The notes below the pieces were generated by a model, which was not told the origin of the DNA, searched no databases, and was given only the letters and a program-made list of their open reading frames with translations. Both the position numbers and the translations under genes were made by a program. From Marininema mesophilum (lineage in GTDB: Bacteria > Bacillota > Bacilli > Thermoactinomycetales > DSM-45169), in NCBI RefSeq assembly GCF_900106775.1, contig NZ_FNNQ01000006.1, forward strand, positions 124,001-188,000: 64,000 nt of DNA, read 5' to 3'. How positions within the stretch are numbered: the stretch's first letter is position 1; each line of letters opens with the position of its first letter. Below are positions 1 through 9,475 of this stretch, in pieces.

Positions 1-294
1 GATCCAGCTATATTGATTTTGGATGAAGCCACTTCTGCCCTTGATTTAAAATCGGAACAATTGATCCAGGAGTCTCTCCATCTTTTAGCAGAAAATCGAA
101 CAACATTGATTGTTGCTCATCGCTTGTCAACCATTACCCATGCTGATCAGATCTGTCTCATTGAAGATGGACGAATCATCGAAAATGGGACCCATCGACA
201 ATTGATGGAAATTAACGGCAAGTATGCGAGTTTGTTTAATGTTCAAGATCTGGAGAATGAGAAAGAGGTAGTTGGTACTACGGCAGAGAGATGA
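1..294 (+). CDS. ABC exporter ATP-binding domain, C-terminal fragment
   Basis: This is the 3' end of a gene that begins before the window; the frame is open from base 1. The 97 visible residues contain Walker B and D-loop ([12 protein letters not shown]) and the H-loop ([10 protein letters not shown]), followed by the ENGTHRQLM segment typical of exporter-type (ABCB/MsbA-like) transporters. It would be the ATPase domain that powers a membrane exporter. The membrane domain and Walker A lie outside the window, so the substrate cannot be judged. Its stop lies just upstream of the RsbT-like gene, which suggests co-transcription. Confidence 0.85.
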   Translation, partial: DPAILILDEATSALDLKSEQLIQESLHLLAENRTTLIVAHRLSTITHADQICLIEDGRIIENGTHRQLMEINGKYASLFNVQDLENEKEVVGTTAER

Positions 295-314
295 TGGTTA
301 GGGAGGAAAAGCCG

Positions 315-734
315 GTGAAACGAAGCTTCCCAATTAAATATGAATGGGATATCGTCACTATTCGCAAAGAAGTGAGGAAGCTTGCAAATGAGCATGGATT
401 TAGTGAATTAAACCAAGCACGCATTGTTCAATCCGTTTCTGAACTAGCGAGCAATGTGGTTCACCATGCGGAGGAAGGTAGAGTTCAGGTAGAGCTGATC
501 GAAGAGGAGAACCGATCAGGGATAAACATTATCGTACGGGATTTTGGGCCTGGTATCGATGATTTGGATCAGATTCTGCGTCTGTCTGAGTCACCTGCTT
601 CAGTAGAAGGATACGGATTAAAACAAGTCCGCGAACTGATGGATGAATTTTCGATCCGTGCAGTAGAGGGGAAAGGAACATATGTATCGGTTTCAAAATG
701 GAAGGATGAATCCGATGATGTGTTTTCTGAGTGA
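315..734 (+). CDS. RsbT-like anti-sigma factor / serine kinase (GHKL ATPase)
   Basis: A GHKL-fold ATPase of 139 residues, the size of RsbT/RsbW-type switch kinases. The N-box (SELASNVVHHA), G1 box (RDFGPGI) and G2 box (GYGLKQVRELMDEF) are all present. The family phosphorylates STAS-domain antagonists or binds sigma factors in stress and sporulation switches; the partner here is unknown because no STAS protein is nearby. The GTG start is preferred because a GGAGG site lies 8 nt upstream. An ATG at 291 overlaps the stop of the ABC gene and would allow translational coupling, so it remains an alternative. Confidence 0.75.
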   Translation: MKRSFPIKYEWDIVTIRKEVRKLANEHGFSELNQARIVQSVSELASNVVHHAEEGRVQVELIEEENRSGINIIVRDFGPGIDDLDQILRLSESPASVEGYGLKQVRELMDEFSIRAVEGKGTYVSVSKWKDESDDVFSE

Positions 735-767
735 ACTTTTTTACTAAAGATTTTTTGTCCCTACTAA

Positions 768-797
768 AAATACCACCTTGAAAGGTGGTATTTTTCA
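768..797 (+). terminator. Rho-independent terminator after the RsbT-like gene
   Basis: AATACCACCTT and AAGGTGGTATT form a perfect stem with a short loop, followed by a T-run. It closes the unit containing the ABC exporter and the RsbT-like gene. Confidence 0.85.
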
Positions 798-1118
798 TGA
801 TTAACAAGGGTTTAGTCACGTTTTTACAGAGGTGACTGTATGTAGCCATATTATGAACCTTTACTAGGTGTACTTGACGCTTGTCGAAGGAAGCAACTAA
901 AATGGTATCTGAAAGTGATACTGCTATTGCATAGTTAGATTTAATAATATCTCTGACAGCGAAGTTATGAAGCTGTTGGTATTAGTTAAATACGCTGAGC
1001 CTTTTTTCTTACCAGAAAGAGACAAGTGGGCTCCTAGCGCCATTTTTTGTCGAAATCCGACGTTTTGTCGGCAGTATCCAAGTTTTATTGGAGCGGTTCA
1101 TAGAAAGGAGGGGTTACT
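798..1118. other. Intergenic region upstream of ctaB
   Basis: About 320 bases with no convincing gene. The short frames here have no ribosome site or recognisable protein. It should carry the promoter for the first ctaB; a clear AAGGAGGGG ribosome site occurs at its right end. No riboswitch-like structure was recognised. Confidence 0.5.
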
Positions 1119-2054
1119 GTGGAACAACCTATGCCCCATCAGTCCTCTAGTAGCCTTCTCGCCGAACCCCAAACCAGAGTAGCGGAAAAGGCAACTATTC
1201 GTGATTTCTGGATCCTGACAAAGCCAGGAATCAATGCTTCCAATTTGATGGCGGCGTTTACTGGTTTTTGGCTTGCTGGGCACGAATCATTCAACTTCGG
1301 GCTGTTGTTGGCGACACTTATTGGTACAGCGTTAGTTATCGCAGGGGGTTGTGCGGTCAATAACTTCATTGATCGGGATATTGATCCCAAAATGGAGCGA
1401 ACGAAGGATCGTGCCATTCCAGCCGGACGGATTCAGCCTCACACAGCACTATGGTTTGGGATTCTGCTAGGGTTACTTGGAGTAGCTGTATTGGTGACAA
1501 TGGTGAACCCGGTTGCAGCTCTCCTAGCAGCCACCGGTTATGTTGTCTATGTGGTTTTCTATTCTGCGTGGACGAAGCGTACGACAACATGGAATACGGT
1601 GGTTGGTAGCATTTCAGGAGCGGTGCCACCGATGATCGGTTGGGCTGCTGTGACTGGCTCGTTGGAATGGCCAGCATGGATTTTATTTCTGTTTATGTTC
1701 TTTTGGCAGCCTGCTCATTTCTTCGCACTTGCGATTATGAAAACGGAGGATTATCGGACAGCTGGAATTCCGATGCTTCCTGTTGTGAAGGGTTTTGCTG
1801 AAACGAAAAAACAGACGCTCCTTTTTGTACTTTTTACCATACCTATATCGATCCTGCTCTTTACCGCAGGAGTGGTTGGGTGGATCTACCTTGGAGTAGC
1901 CGTTGCCCTTGGAATTGGATTCCTCTGGTTAACACTCGATGGGTATCGATCGAAACCGGAAGAAATCTGGGCGCGGAGGCTTTTCCTCTACTCCCTGTTC
2001 TATCTAACACTGATGCAGGTTGCTATGTTTCTGGATCCTGCCTTATTAAGCTAA
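1119..2054 (+). CDS. ctaB: Protoheme IX farnesyltransferase (heme O synthase), copy 1
   Basis: A 311-residue multi-spanning membrane enzyme of the UbiA superfamily that farnesylates heme B to heme O, the precursor of heme A for the oxidase encoded next to it. The family motif NNFIDRDIDPKMERTKDR holds the Asp/Arg-rich prenyl-diphosphate site, and the second conserved loop YSAWTKRTTTWNTVVGS is also present. The start is GTG, 5-6 nt after AAGGAGGGG. A terminator separates it from ctaC, so it seems to be its own transcript. A second copy lies at 7444. Confidence 0.95.
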   Translation: MEQPMPHQSSSSLLAEPQTRVAEKATIRDFWILTKPGINASNLMAAFTGFWLAGHESFNFGLLLATLIGTALVIAGGCAVNNFIDRDIDPKMERTKDRAIPAGRIQPHTALWFGILLGLLGVAVLVTMVNPVAALLAATGYVVYVVFYSAWTKRTTTWNTVVGSISGAVPPMIGWAAVTGSLEWPAWILFLFMFFWQPAHFFALAIMKTEDYRTAGIPMLPVVKGFAETKKQTLLFVLFTIPISILLFTAGVVGWIYLGVAVALGIGFLWLTLDGYRSKPEEIWARRLFLYSLFYLTLMQVAMFLDPALLS

Positions 2055-2063
2055 CAAATAATT

Positions 2064-2099
2064 GCTGAGCGGCGAATCATTTGCCGCTCGGCTTTATTT
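2064..2099 (+). terminator. Terminator between ctaB and ctaC
   Basis: GCTGAGCGGC and GCCGCTCGGC form a GC-rich 10-bp stem (one G-U pair) followed by TTTATTT. Confidence 0.8.
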
Positions 2100-2179
2100 G
2101 CCCTTGCTTGAAGGCGTTTTCATATAGAAAATAGATATGGCCTGATCGATCTGATGAGAGAAAGTGGGGTTAAGCTGGT

Positions 2180-3205
2180 ATGAGTCGAGGGAAACCTATT
2201 GGGCGATTGTTTTTATTTTTCGCTATGTTCGCCCTTTTGTTGACTGGTTGTGAAAAACCGTTGTCCAATGTGTTGGATCCCCAGGGTAAGATAGGGAAAG
2301 AACAGTTAGAACTGATTAATTTAAGCGTTTATATTATGATTTTTGTCTGTGTGATTGTCTTTGCGATTTTCTTTTACGTATTGTTGCGCTTCCGTCGGAA
2401 GCCAGGGGATAACGCCATTCCCAAGCAAGTGGAAGGTAGCCTGATGTTAGAGACGCTTTGGATTGTGATTCCGATTATTTTACTAGTAATTTTGGCTATT
2501 CCTACAGTTATGACTACCTTTTCACAAGCAAAGGAAGCTCCAAAGACAGCGTCCGAGGATTTTATCAGGGTAAAAGCGACTGGACATCAGTTTTGGTGGG
2601 AGTTTGAATATCCTGACTATAAGATTCGCACGTCACAGGAGTTACATATCCCGGTAGGTAAAAAAGTATATGTAGAAGTTACCTCGGATGATGTTGTCCA
2701 TGCTTTTTGGGTGCCTGGATTGGCAGGGAAAGTGGATGCAAGTCCTGGGCGAATCAACCGAATACCCATTGATGCGGATAAACCTGGGATTTACAAGGGT
2801 CGCTGTGCAGAGCTATGTGGTGCATCCCATGCGCTCATGAACTTCCAGGTAGTAGCTGAAAAGCCGAGTGAGTTTGAAAAGTGGGCGAAAAAGCGTCAAA
2901 AACCAAAATCCGAGCCACAGACAGTTGAGGCAAAAGATGGGAAGAAAGTCTTTGCCCAAAACTGTATGAGCTGTCATGCGATTGATGGTACAAAGTTGAA
3001 AATGAAAGGGGATAAAGCCCCTAACCTTACTGGTTTTGCAAAGCGTAATAAGATTGGTGGCCTACTAGACAATAATGAAAAGAACTTAGACCGCTGGCTG
3101 AAAAATCCCGAAAAAGTTAAACCAGGCACTTATATGCCAGGATTTTCCCATTTGAATAAGAAAGATCTATCGTCGTTAAAGACCTATCTGAAGAGTCTTA
3201 AATAA
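2180..3205 (+). CDS. ctaC: Cytochrome c oxidase subunit II with fused cytochrome c domain (caa3 type), copy 1
   Basis: A 341-residue lipoprotein. The signal peptide ends in the lipobox LLTGC (Cys24), and two transmembrane segments lie near residues 45-70 and 92-112. The CuA site is complete: His174, Cys209, Cys213, His217 and Met220 (CAELCGASHALM). A C-terminal cytochrome c domain carries CMSCH (Cys262, Cys265, His266) with a later Met as axial ligand. This fusion defines caa3 oxidases. It takes electrons from cytochrome c and passes them through CuA to subunit I. It is first in the operon with ctaD, ctaE, ctaF and ctaG. Confidence 0.97.
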   Translation: MSRGKPIGRLFLFFAMFALLLTGCEKPLSNVLDPQGKIGKEQLELINLSVYIMIFVCVIVFAIFFYVLLRFRRKPGDNAIPKQVEGSLMLETLWIVIPIILLVILAIPTVMTTFSQAKEAPKTASEDFIRVKATGHQFWWEFEYPDYKIRTSQELHIPVGKKVYVEVTSDDVVHAFWVPGLAGKVDASPGRINRIPIDADKPGIYKGRCAELCGASHALMNFQVVAEKPSEFEKWAKKRQKPKSEPQTVEAKDGKKVFAQNCMSCHAIDGTKLKMKGDKAPNLTGFAKRNKIGGLLDNNEKNLDRWLKNPEKVKPGTYMPGFSHLNKKDLSSLKTYLKSLK

Positions 3206-3272
3206 GAACGGATCGTGATGATTTTTTTAAATAAAAGCATCACTGTATCCGATTGGAACGGAGGGAAAACTT

Positions 3273-5189
3273 TTGGCTACACTGGTTGTGTTACTCGTCT
3301 TTGCTCTGTTCATCGTGGCGATCTTGACGGGCGGTTACAACAAGCAGATGATCTCGCGATTTCGTTCTCATTGGCTATGGGAATGGTTAACAACGGTTGA
3401 CCATAAGAAAATCGGGATCTTGTATGCGATAGGTGGAGGATTCTTCTTCATCTTCGGGGGAATTGAAGCACTGTTGATGCGGATCCAGCTCTTCTTCCCT
3501 GATAACCAATTTATCGTTGGTCGTGATTTTAATGAATTATTATCTATGCATGGGACCACGATGATTTTCTTTGTTGCGATGCCGCTTCTATTTGCTCTAA
3601 TGAACGTAGCGGTCCCTCTACAGATTGGAGCACGGGATGTTGCATTTCCCTTTCTGAATGCTCTAGGTTTCTGGCTATTTCTGGCTGGCGGACTCTTGAT
3701 GAATCTGGGCTGGCTATTTGGAGGTGCTCCTGATTCTGGGTGGACCAACTATGTGCCCATTGCATTAAATCAATACAGTCCAGGTTCAGGGATTGACTAT
3801 TATGTCCTTGGGCTGCAGATAGCAGGTTTTGGAACCACGATGGGTGGTCTTAACTTCCTTGCTACGATTATTAACATGCGTGCTCCGGGTATGGGCTTTT
3901 TGCGGATGCCGCTCTTTACATGGACGAGTTTTGTAGCATCGGCGCTTATCCTATTTGGTTTTCCACCTTTGACTGCCGGACTTTTTCTGGTGATGTTTGA
4001 TCGTTTGTTCGGGGCACAGTTCTTTGAAGTGGCTCTTGGTGGGAATCCTGTGATCTGGCAACATCTATTCTGGATTTTCGGTCATCCCGAGGTATACATC
4101 GTGGTTCTGCCAGCCTTTGGCGTCATGTCTGATGTGATCTCCAACTTTGCTCGTAAGCGTCTATTTGGTTACACATCGATGGTTTTTGCTACCTTGCTCA
4201 TTGGGTTTTTAGGGTTCATGGTTTGGGCTCACCATATGTTCACAGTGGGTATGGGTCCGATGGTTAACTCCATCTTTGCTATCGCTACGATGGCGATTGC
4301 AGTGCCTACAGGTATCAAAGTGTTTAACTGGATGTTTACCATGTGGGGCGGCAAAATTACCTATTCTACTGCCATGCTATATGCCGTCGGTTTTATTCCC
4401 ACCTTTGTCCTGGGTGGAGTGACGGGGATTATGCTGGCTCTTCCCCCCGCTGATTTTCAATATCACGATAGTTATTTCGTAGTTGCACACTTCCACTATG
4501 TACTCATTGGTGGTACGGTATTTGGGATTTTGTCAGGCCTTTACTATTGGTGGCCAAAAATGTTTGGTTACAAATTGAATGAAACCTTAGGCAAATGGAA
4601 CTTCTGGGTCTTTTTCATCGGGTTCCATCTCACCTTCTTAATTCAACATTTCATTGGATTGTTTGGCATGCCACGCCGATATTTTACGTATCAGGAGGAA
4701 GATGGCATAACCCTTTTCAACCAAATCAGCACAGTGGGCGCAGTGATGATGGGGGTTGGAGCGCTCCTTTTTGTAGCTAATATTGTAGTAAGTTATCGTA
4801 ATCGAACTTCTCTGGTTGCAGGAAATGATCCATGGGATGGGCGTACCTTAGAATGGGCGATTTCTTCTCCTCCCCCAGTCTTTAACTTTGCGCAACTACC
4901 CCAGGTACGTTCTTTAGATTGCTGGTGGCATGAAAAAATGGAAGGCAATAAAGAGATGGAACCAGCAGAACCGTTGGATCACATCCATATGCCAAACGAT
5001 ACTCCTCTACCGATTATCATGTCACTAGGCTTTTTCATTTCTGGTTTAGGTTTGGTATTCCGAGCCTTTGAGGTAGGCGTATTAGGACTCGTCGTAGTAG
5101 TGGTGACCATGTTTGTACGCTCTTTTAAACCGGATCACGGTTACCATATTGAAGTAGAAGAAATCAAAGCGACGAAGAAAGGGGCGTAG
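3273..5189 (+). CDS. ctaD: Cytochrome c oxidase subunit I (caa3), copy 1
   Basis: The catalytic core, 638 residues. Heme and copper ligands are visible: His93 (SMHGTTM), His271 and Tyr275 (HPEVY, with the His-Tyr crosslink pair), His320/His321 (VWAHHMF), and His406/His408 (AHFHYV). It reduces O2 to water and pumps protons. The TTG start is chosen because GGAGGG lies 7 nt before it and the protein aligns with copy 2 from that point. The C-terminal extension after residue 520 contains the conserved NDPWDGRTLEW segment seen in Bacillus CtaD. Confidence 0.97.
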   Translation: MATLVVLLVFALFIVAILTGGYNKQMISRFRSHWLWEWLTTVDHKKIGILYAIGGGFFFIFGGIEALLMRIQLFFPDNQFIVGRDFNELLSMHGTTMIFFVAMPLLFALMNVAVPLQIGARDVAFPFLNALGFWLFLAGGLLMNLGWLFGGAPDSGWTNYVPIALNQYSPGSGIDYYVLGLQIAGFGTTMGGLNFLATIINMRAPGMGFLRMPLFTWTSFVASALILFGFPPLTAGLFLVMFDRLFGAQFFEVALGGNPVIWQHLFWIFGHPEVYIVVLPAFGVMSDVISNFARKRLFGYTSMVFATLLIGFLGFMVWAHHMFTVGMGPMVNSIFAIATMAIAVPTGIKVFNWMFTMWGGKITYSTAMLYAVGFIPTFVLGGVTGIMLALPPADFQYHDSYFVVAHFHYVLIGGTVFGILSGLYYWWPKMFGYKLNETLGKWNFWVFFIGFHLTFLIQHFIGLFGMPRRYFTYQEEDGITLFNQISTVGAVMMGVGALLFVANIVVSYRNRTSLVAGNDPWDGRTLEWAISSPPPVFNFAQLPQVRSLDCWWHEKMEGNKEMEPAEPLDHIHMPNDTPLPIIMSLGFFISGLGLVFRAFEVGVLGLVVVVVTMFVRSFKPDHGYHIEVEEIKATKKGA

Positions 5190-5195
5190 GTATCG

Positions 5196-5825
5196 ATGAG
5201 TTCAGCGGAACTGAATCACGCGCAAACCTCGGCTCCTCTGCCCCCCCATCCAGAAAAAGCAACTCTGGAGGGGCGCAATAAAATCTTAGGTATTTGGCTC
5301 TTAATTGGTGCAGAGACCGTCTTGTTTGCCTGTTTGTTTGGGACCTATTTGGCCTTAAAGGGTTCTAATATGAATGGGCCAACTACCGAGGAGCTCTTTC
5401 AAATTCCGATGGTGGCAGCAGCCACTCTCATTCTCTTGACAAGCAGTTTAACCAGCGTATTGGGTGTAGTAGGCATGCACCAAAAGAATGTAAAAAAAGT
5501 TATGTTATGGTTTGGTATTACCGTACTTCTGGGAGCCGCTTTTCTTGGACTGGAAATCTATGAATTTATCGAGTATGTTCATGAAGGACATACATTTACC
5601 GGAAGTGCCTTTGGATCAGCCTTTTACACGTTGATTGGTACCCATGGTTCCCACGTACTGTTTGGGATTACCTGGATCACTTGCTTGATGATCCAGGTAG
5701 CACGTCGCGGGCTCACTCTAGAAACGACTCCGAAATTGTTTGTAGCTAGTCTATACTGGCATTTTGTTGATGTCGTATGGGTGTTCATCTTTACCGTGGT
5801 CTACTTGATGGGGAAGGTGGGTTAA
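5196..5825 (+). CDS. ctaE: Cytochrome c oxidase subunit III, copy 1
   Basis: A 209-residue membrane protein with the subunit III signatures EIYEFIEYVHEGHTFTGSAFGS and YWHFVDVVWVFIFTVVYL. It stabilises the core and supports proton uptake. It starts 6 nt after the ctaD stop and ends 3 nt before ctaF, so it is tightly coupled within the operon. Confidence 0.95.
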   Translation: MSSAELNHAQTSAPLPPHPEKATLEGRNKILGIWLLIGAETVLFACLFGTYLALKGSNMNGPTTEELFQIPMVAAATLILLTSSLTSVLGVVGMHQKNVKKVMLWFGITVLLGAAFLGLEIYEFIEYVHEGHTFTGSAFGSAFYTLIGTHGSHVLFGITWITCLMIQVARRGLTLETTPKLFVASLYWHFVDVVWVFIFTVVYLMGKVG

Positions 5826-5828
5826 CCG

Positions 5829-6134
5829 ATGCAGACTAATGTACAGCAAAATACAAGCACCTCTGCCTCACAGGATAGTAGTATGAAATATGTACTCTCC
5901 TTTGTTTGGATGCTCTTATTGACGGGAGCTTCCTTCGCGATTGTAATCATGCGTCTCGTTCCAGAGGGAATGGTGATTCCGGCTCTACTTATTCTGGCGT
6001 TGCTTCAGGTATTGCTCCAGTTTTTCACATTCATGCATCTTGATCTAAAAAAGAATGGGCTAACTGTCATCTTTACCTTTAGTGGTATCGGAATCGGGGT
6101 TATCTGTGCCGTCGCTCTTTGGTTGATTTCATAA
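5829..6134 (+). CDS. ctaF: Cytochrome c oxidase subunit IV (CtaF)
   Basis: A 101-residue protein with three predicted membrane segments and the pattern LQFFTFMHLDLKKNG of bacterial CtaF/QoxD-like subunit IV. The ribosome site GGTGGG precedes the ATG. No equivalent is found in the second oxidase operon. Confidence 0.88.
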   Translation: MQTNVQQNTSTSASQDSSMKYVLSFVWMLLLTGASFAIVIMRLVPEGMVIPALLILALLQVLLQFFTFMHLDLKKNGLTVIFTFSGIGIGVICAVALWLIS

Positions 6135-6212
6135 AGATGTAGGAGATATCCTCTCTCCCGCTTGGGAGGGGGGATATCTATATCGGTTACTGAGGAGAGG
6201 AGGGGACGACTA

Positions 6213-7127
6213 TTGAAAAACATGGATCATATGGACCATTCACAACCTATGCAACATGGAGGGTCACCTTTTCCTGATTTCTGGGATATTGTGAGCCCAG
6301 GGATGTTGCTCTTAACTGTTCTCTTAATCTTGCTTTATCTCGCCATTGTGGGTCCATGGCGGAATCGGTGGGGTAGTGGAGAAAAGGTGACGATAGTAAA
6401 GAGGTGTGTTTTTGTTAGTGGGCTCCTTATCTACTATCTAGCGACGGGTCCTATTGGTGCCTTTAGTCATTTTCTATTTAGCGCTCATATGACAGAGATG
6501 TCATTGGTGTATTTAATCGTTCCTCCTTTGCTACTTATTGGAGCACCACCCTCTCTTTTACGCCGCTTATGGAACATTCCTCGGTGGAAACGAATTTTAC
6601 GTATTCTTACCCATCCATTGATTGCATTGCTCACCTTTAACGGGCTGATTTCCATTTATCACATGCCAGTCGTTTTCGATACGATCATGGGTAGTATGTG
6701 GTTAATGCAACTTTCACACATCATCTTGATGATATGTGCCTTTATGATGTGGTGGCCGCTTGTATGTCCACTCCCCGAGGAGGATCGACTAAGTCCTCTG
6801 CAAAAAATGGGGTATATTTTTGCAGATGGGGTCCTTCTCACTCCAGCCTGTGCTTTTCTGGCTTTTTCTGGAACTCTTTTATATGAAAGCTTTCCGGGAG
6901 GGCCAATGACAACAGCGATAATGCCTCCACTTGAAGATCAGGCTCTGGGTGGCATCGTAATGAAGATCACCCAAGAGCTGGCTTATGGGAGTGTACTTGG
7001 ATATACCTTCTTCGGTTGGGTGAGGAAACAACGTCAACAGGATGAGAATGAGTTGGCTACGCGCCGCCAACAGCAGCGTGAGGAAATTAATAAAAAAGAA
7101 GGTTCAACGGTATCCTTTAATCACTAA
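6213..7127 (+). CDS. ctaG: CtaG-type caa3 oxidase assembly protein, copy 1
   Basis: A 304-residue multi-spanning membrane protein of the CtaG_2 (YtaG) family, needed for CuB assembly of caa3 oxidase in Bacillus. The family His-containing segments (FSAHMTEMSLVYLIVPPLL, HMPVVFD, LSHIILM) are visible. The N-terminus is rich in Met and His (MDHMDHSQPMQH), suggestive of copper handling. The TTG start is preferred because AGGAGGGG lies 7 nt upstream. It ends the first oxidase operon. Confidence 0.9.
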   Translation: MKNMDHMDHSQPMQHGGSPFPDFWDIVSPGMLLLTVLLILLYLAIVGPWRNRWGSGEKVTIVKRCVFVSGLLIYYLATGPIGAFSHFLFSAHMTEMSLVYLIVPPLLLIGAPPSLLRRLWNIPRWKRILRILTHPLIALLTFNGLISIYHMPVVFDTIMGSMWLMQLSHIILMICAFMMWWPLVCPLPEEDRLSPLQKMGYIFADGVLLTPACAFLAFSGTLLYESFPGGPMTTAIMPPLEDQALGGIVMKITQELAYGSVLGYTFFGWVRKQRQQDENELATRRQQQREEINKKEGSTVSFNH

Positions 7128-7159
7128 ATCAGGTTTGGCGTTCTACAAGATTCATTACA

Positions 7160-7196
7160 CAAACTCCTATGGGAAAAATCCTATAGGGGTTTTTTG
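7160..7196 (+). terminator. Terminator after ctaG
   Basis: AACTCCTATGGG pairs with CCTATAGGGGTT around an A-rich loop, followed by TTTTTT. Confidence 0.75.
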
Positions 7197-7288
7197 AATG
7201 GAGAATGTCGATTTCTTTCCCAGGAAATGAAAAAATCAACACCTTTTGTGGAATCGTCAACCATGAAGAAAAAATCGGATGAATGATC

Positions 7289-7329
7289 GGTATGCTATCC
7301 CTTAACAACAGGGATAGCATACTTTTTTT
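7289..7329 (+). terminator. Second strong hairpin with T-run before ctaB2
   Basis: GTATGCTATCCCT pairs perfectly with AGGGATAGCATAC around a 7-nt loop and is followed by seven T. Two terminators in a row isolate the two oxidase gene sets. Confidence 0.85.
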
Positions 7330-7443
7330 GCGGGAGTTTATGGACTTTACACTTGTGATTACATATTTACTTCCCAAATTTGGAATCGTAATCCAAGATG
7401 AGACTGGTTTCGCTAACCGGATGGTAGCGAGGGAGGGGCATTT

Positions 7444-8382
7444 ATGAACGGAGCATTTACGAGGGAAGGAACCGATGGCAATTGGGAGATGACGCTTCCT
7501 GATGTGCGAGTAGGAAGTTGGTGGCGAGATTGGTTAGAGTTGAGCAAGCCGCGTATTACCATTTCTAATGCACTCGCCTGTGTGGTTGGTTTTTGGACAG
7601 CAGGGGGAAGCACAACACATCAGTTGCCCATCTTTTTAGGGACATTGGTAGGGATTGTTCTTCTGGTCAGTGGGAGTTGTATGCTCAATAACTGGATTGA
7701 TCAAGATATTGATCCACTGATGGAACGAACGCGATCCCGTGTCCTTCCCCAAGGAAGGCTTCACCCTATGATGGTGGCGATCTTCGGTATTTTATCTGTC
7801 ATATTAGGTATTGGAATCTTGGCTTTCTTTGTCAACAGTTGGGCTGCTGGTTTAGGAGGGGTGGGGGCTCTCTTTTACATCGTGATTTATAGCCTATGGC
7901 TGAAGAGAGTCTCCACTTGGAATACCGTAGTAGGTGGTATTTCTGGGGCAGTACCACCATTGATTGGTTGGGTGGCTGCTACTGGTTCTCCTGACGTAGG
8001 TGGATGGATTCTCTTTCTCATTTTGTTCTTTTGGCAGCCGGCTCATTTTTTCGCTCTGGCGATGTTAAACGTAGAGGATTATCGGCGAGCAGGTATCCCG
8101 ATGTACCCTGTGATCCGAGGAAGTAGCGAGACCAAAATGCAGATTCTTCTCTACGTGAGCCTTTTGTTGCCAACGTCCCTAGCTCTTCAAATTGTAGGGG
8201 CAGTGGATGGAGCTTATATAGGAATTAGCCTTCTTCTCGGAAGTGTCTATCTTTTGTTAGCGATTGCTGGATTCTTCATCCGGTCGGAGGAGAAGTGGAG
8301 CCGTTTGCTATTTCGGTATTCGCTTATCTATCTGGTAGGGATGTTAGCTGCTTTTATAACATGCGCTCATGGTGGGGGTTAG
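7444..8382 (+). CDS. ctaB: Protoheme IX farnesyltransferase (heme O synthase), copy 2
   Basis: A 312-residue paralogue of the first CtaB with the same prenyl site (NNWIDQDIDPLMERTRSR) and second loop (YSLWLKRVSTWNTVVGG). The ATG follows GAGGGAGGGG. Unlike copy 1, there is no terminator before the following ctaC2 (46 nt gap to its start), so copy 2 looks operonic with its oxidase. Confidence 0.94.
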   Translation: MNGAFTREGTDGNWEMTLPDVRVGSWWRDWLELSKPRITISNALACVVGFWTAGGSTTHQLPIFLGTLVGIVLLVSGSCMLNNWIDQDIDPLMERTRSRVLPQGRLHPMMVAIFGILSVILGIGILAFFVNSWAAGLGGVGALFYIVIYSLWLKRVSTWNTVVGGISGAVPPLIGWVAATGSPDVGGWILFLILFFWQPAHFFALAMLNVEDYRRAGIPMYPVIRGSSETKMQILLYVSLLLPTSLALQIVGAVDGAYIGISLLLGSVYLLLAIAGFFIRSEEKWSRLLFRYSLIYLVGMLAAFITCAHGGG

Positions 8383-8427
8383 ACCTTCATTATGAAATGG
8401 GGTGATGGAATGAAAGGGGGCCTTGGG

Positions 8428-9456
8428 ATGAAACGTTTGATGTTAAGAATGCTGATATGTGTAGGGTTCGTCGGCCTTCTCCTATCGTCGGGGTGTTCGA
8501 ATCCTTCATTGTCCGTTGTTGATCCATCAGGTGAGGTAGGAAGGACCCAGTTAGGTCTTATCTATTTATCGACAGGGATTATGACCTTTGTGACCGTCGT
8601 TGTGGCAGCCATATATATCTATGTGGTGATTCGCTTTCGTGAGAGACCAGGGGATACACATATTCCTAAGCAGGTCGAAGGGAGTACGACACTTGAGATT
8701 TTGTGGACAGTGATTCCCATCCTCTTGCTCATCATTCTCGCTATTCCCACTGTAACAACTACATTTAAGCTAGAGAAGCGCCCTGCTCCTTCTGAGAAAG
8801 CGGTCCAAATTAATATCACGGGGTATCAATATTGGTGGAAATTTATCTATCCCCAGGATGGAATATCTACAGCGAATGAAGTCCATATTCCGGTGGGTAA
8901 ACCCATCGAGTTCGTCATGCAATCCCATGATGTGATCCACGCTTTCTGGGTGCCAAGTCTGGGTGGCAAACGAGATTTGGAACCCGGGCGGGTCAATCGA
9001 TTGACGCTCAAGGCAGATAAGCCAGGTACTTATGATGGGAAATGTACGGAACTATGTGGAGCATCCCATGCCTTAATGAATTTTCGGGTAATCGCTCATC
9101 AGCCAGCAGAGTATGAAAAATGGGTTCGTTCCATGAAAAAGCCAGCTTCTAAACCAACAAGTGTACTGGCATCTGAAGGGAAGCGATTGGTTGGACAAAA
9201 CTGTATTGGTTGTCACGCAATCCGTAATGCAGGTTACAAGATACTAGGAGCAACGGGGCCTGAATTGACGGCCTTTAGTGAACGGACACGAATTGCTGGG
9301 GTGTTGGACAACAATCCGCAAAACCTGAGAGTTTGGCTAAAAAATCCGCAGAATGTGAAACCAGGAAGTCGAATGCCTTCCTTTGGACATTTAAAGAAAA
9401 AGCAAGTCGATGCATTGGTAAAGTACCTAGAAAGCTTAAAAGGAAGACCACAGTAA
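8428..9456 (+). CDS. ctaC: Cytochrome c oxidase subunit II with cytochrome c domain, copy 2
   Basis: A 342-residue lipoprotein with lipobox LLSSGC, two membrane segments, a complete CuA motif (CTELCGASHALM) and a heme c motif (CIGCH). It is clearly paralogous to the first CtaC. The start at 8428 is chosen for GGGGG at 7 nt; in-frame ATGs at 8392 and 8410 are possible. Confidence 0.95.
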   Translation: MKRLMLRMLICVGFVGLLLSSGCSNPSLSVVDPSGEVGRTQLGLIYLSTGIMTFVTVVVAAIYIYVVIRFRERPGDTHIPKQVEGSTTLEILWTVIPILLLIILAIPTVTTTFKLEKRPAPSEKAVQINITGYQYWWKFIYPQDGISTANEVHIPVGKPIEFVMQSHDVIHAFWVPSLGGKRDLEPGRVNRLTLKADKPGTYDGKCTELCGASHALMNFRVIAHQPAEYEKWVRSMKKPASKPTSVLASEGKRLVGQNCIGCHAIRNAGYKILGATGPELTAFSERTRIAGVLDNNPQNLRVWLKNPQNVKPGSRMPSFGHLKKKQVDALVKYLESLKGRPQ

Positions 9457-9475
9457 CGGAAAGGGGGAATTCTCC

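Noticed and set aside
967..1182. 71-codon plus-strand frame before ctaB
   Set aside because: It lacks a ribosome site and overlaps the ctaB start; ctaB is clearly the real gene.
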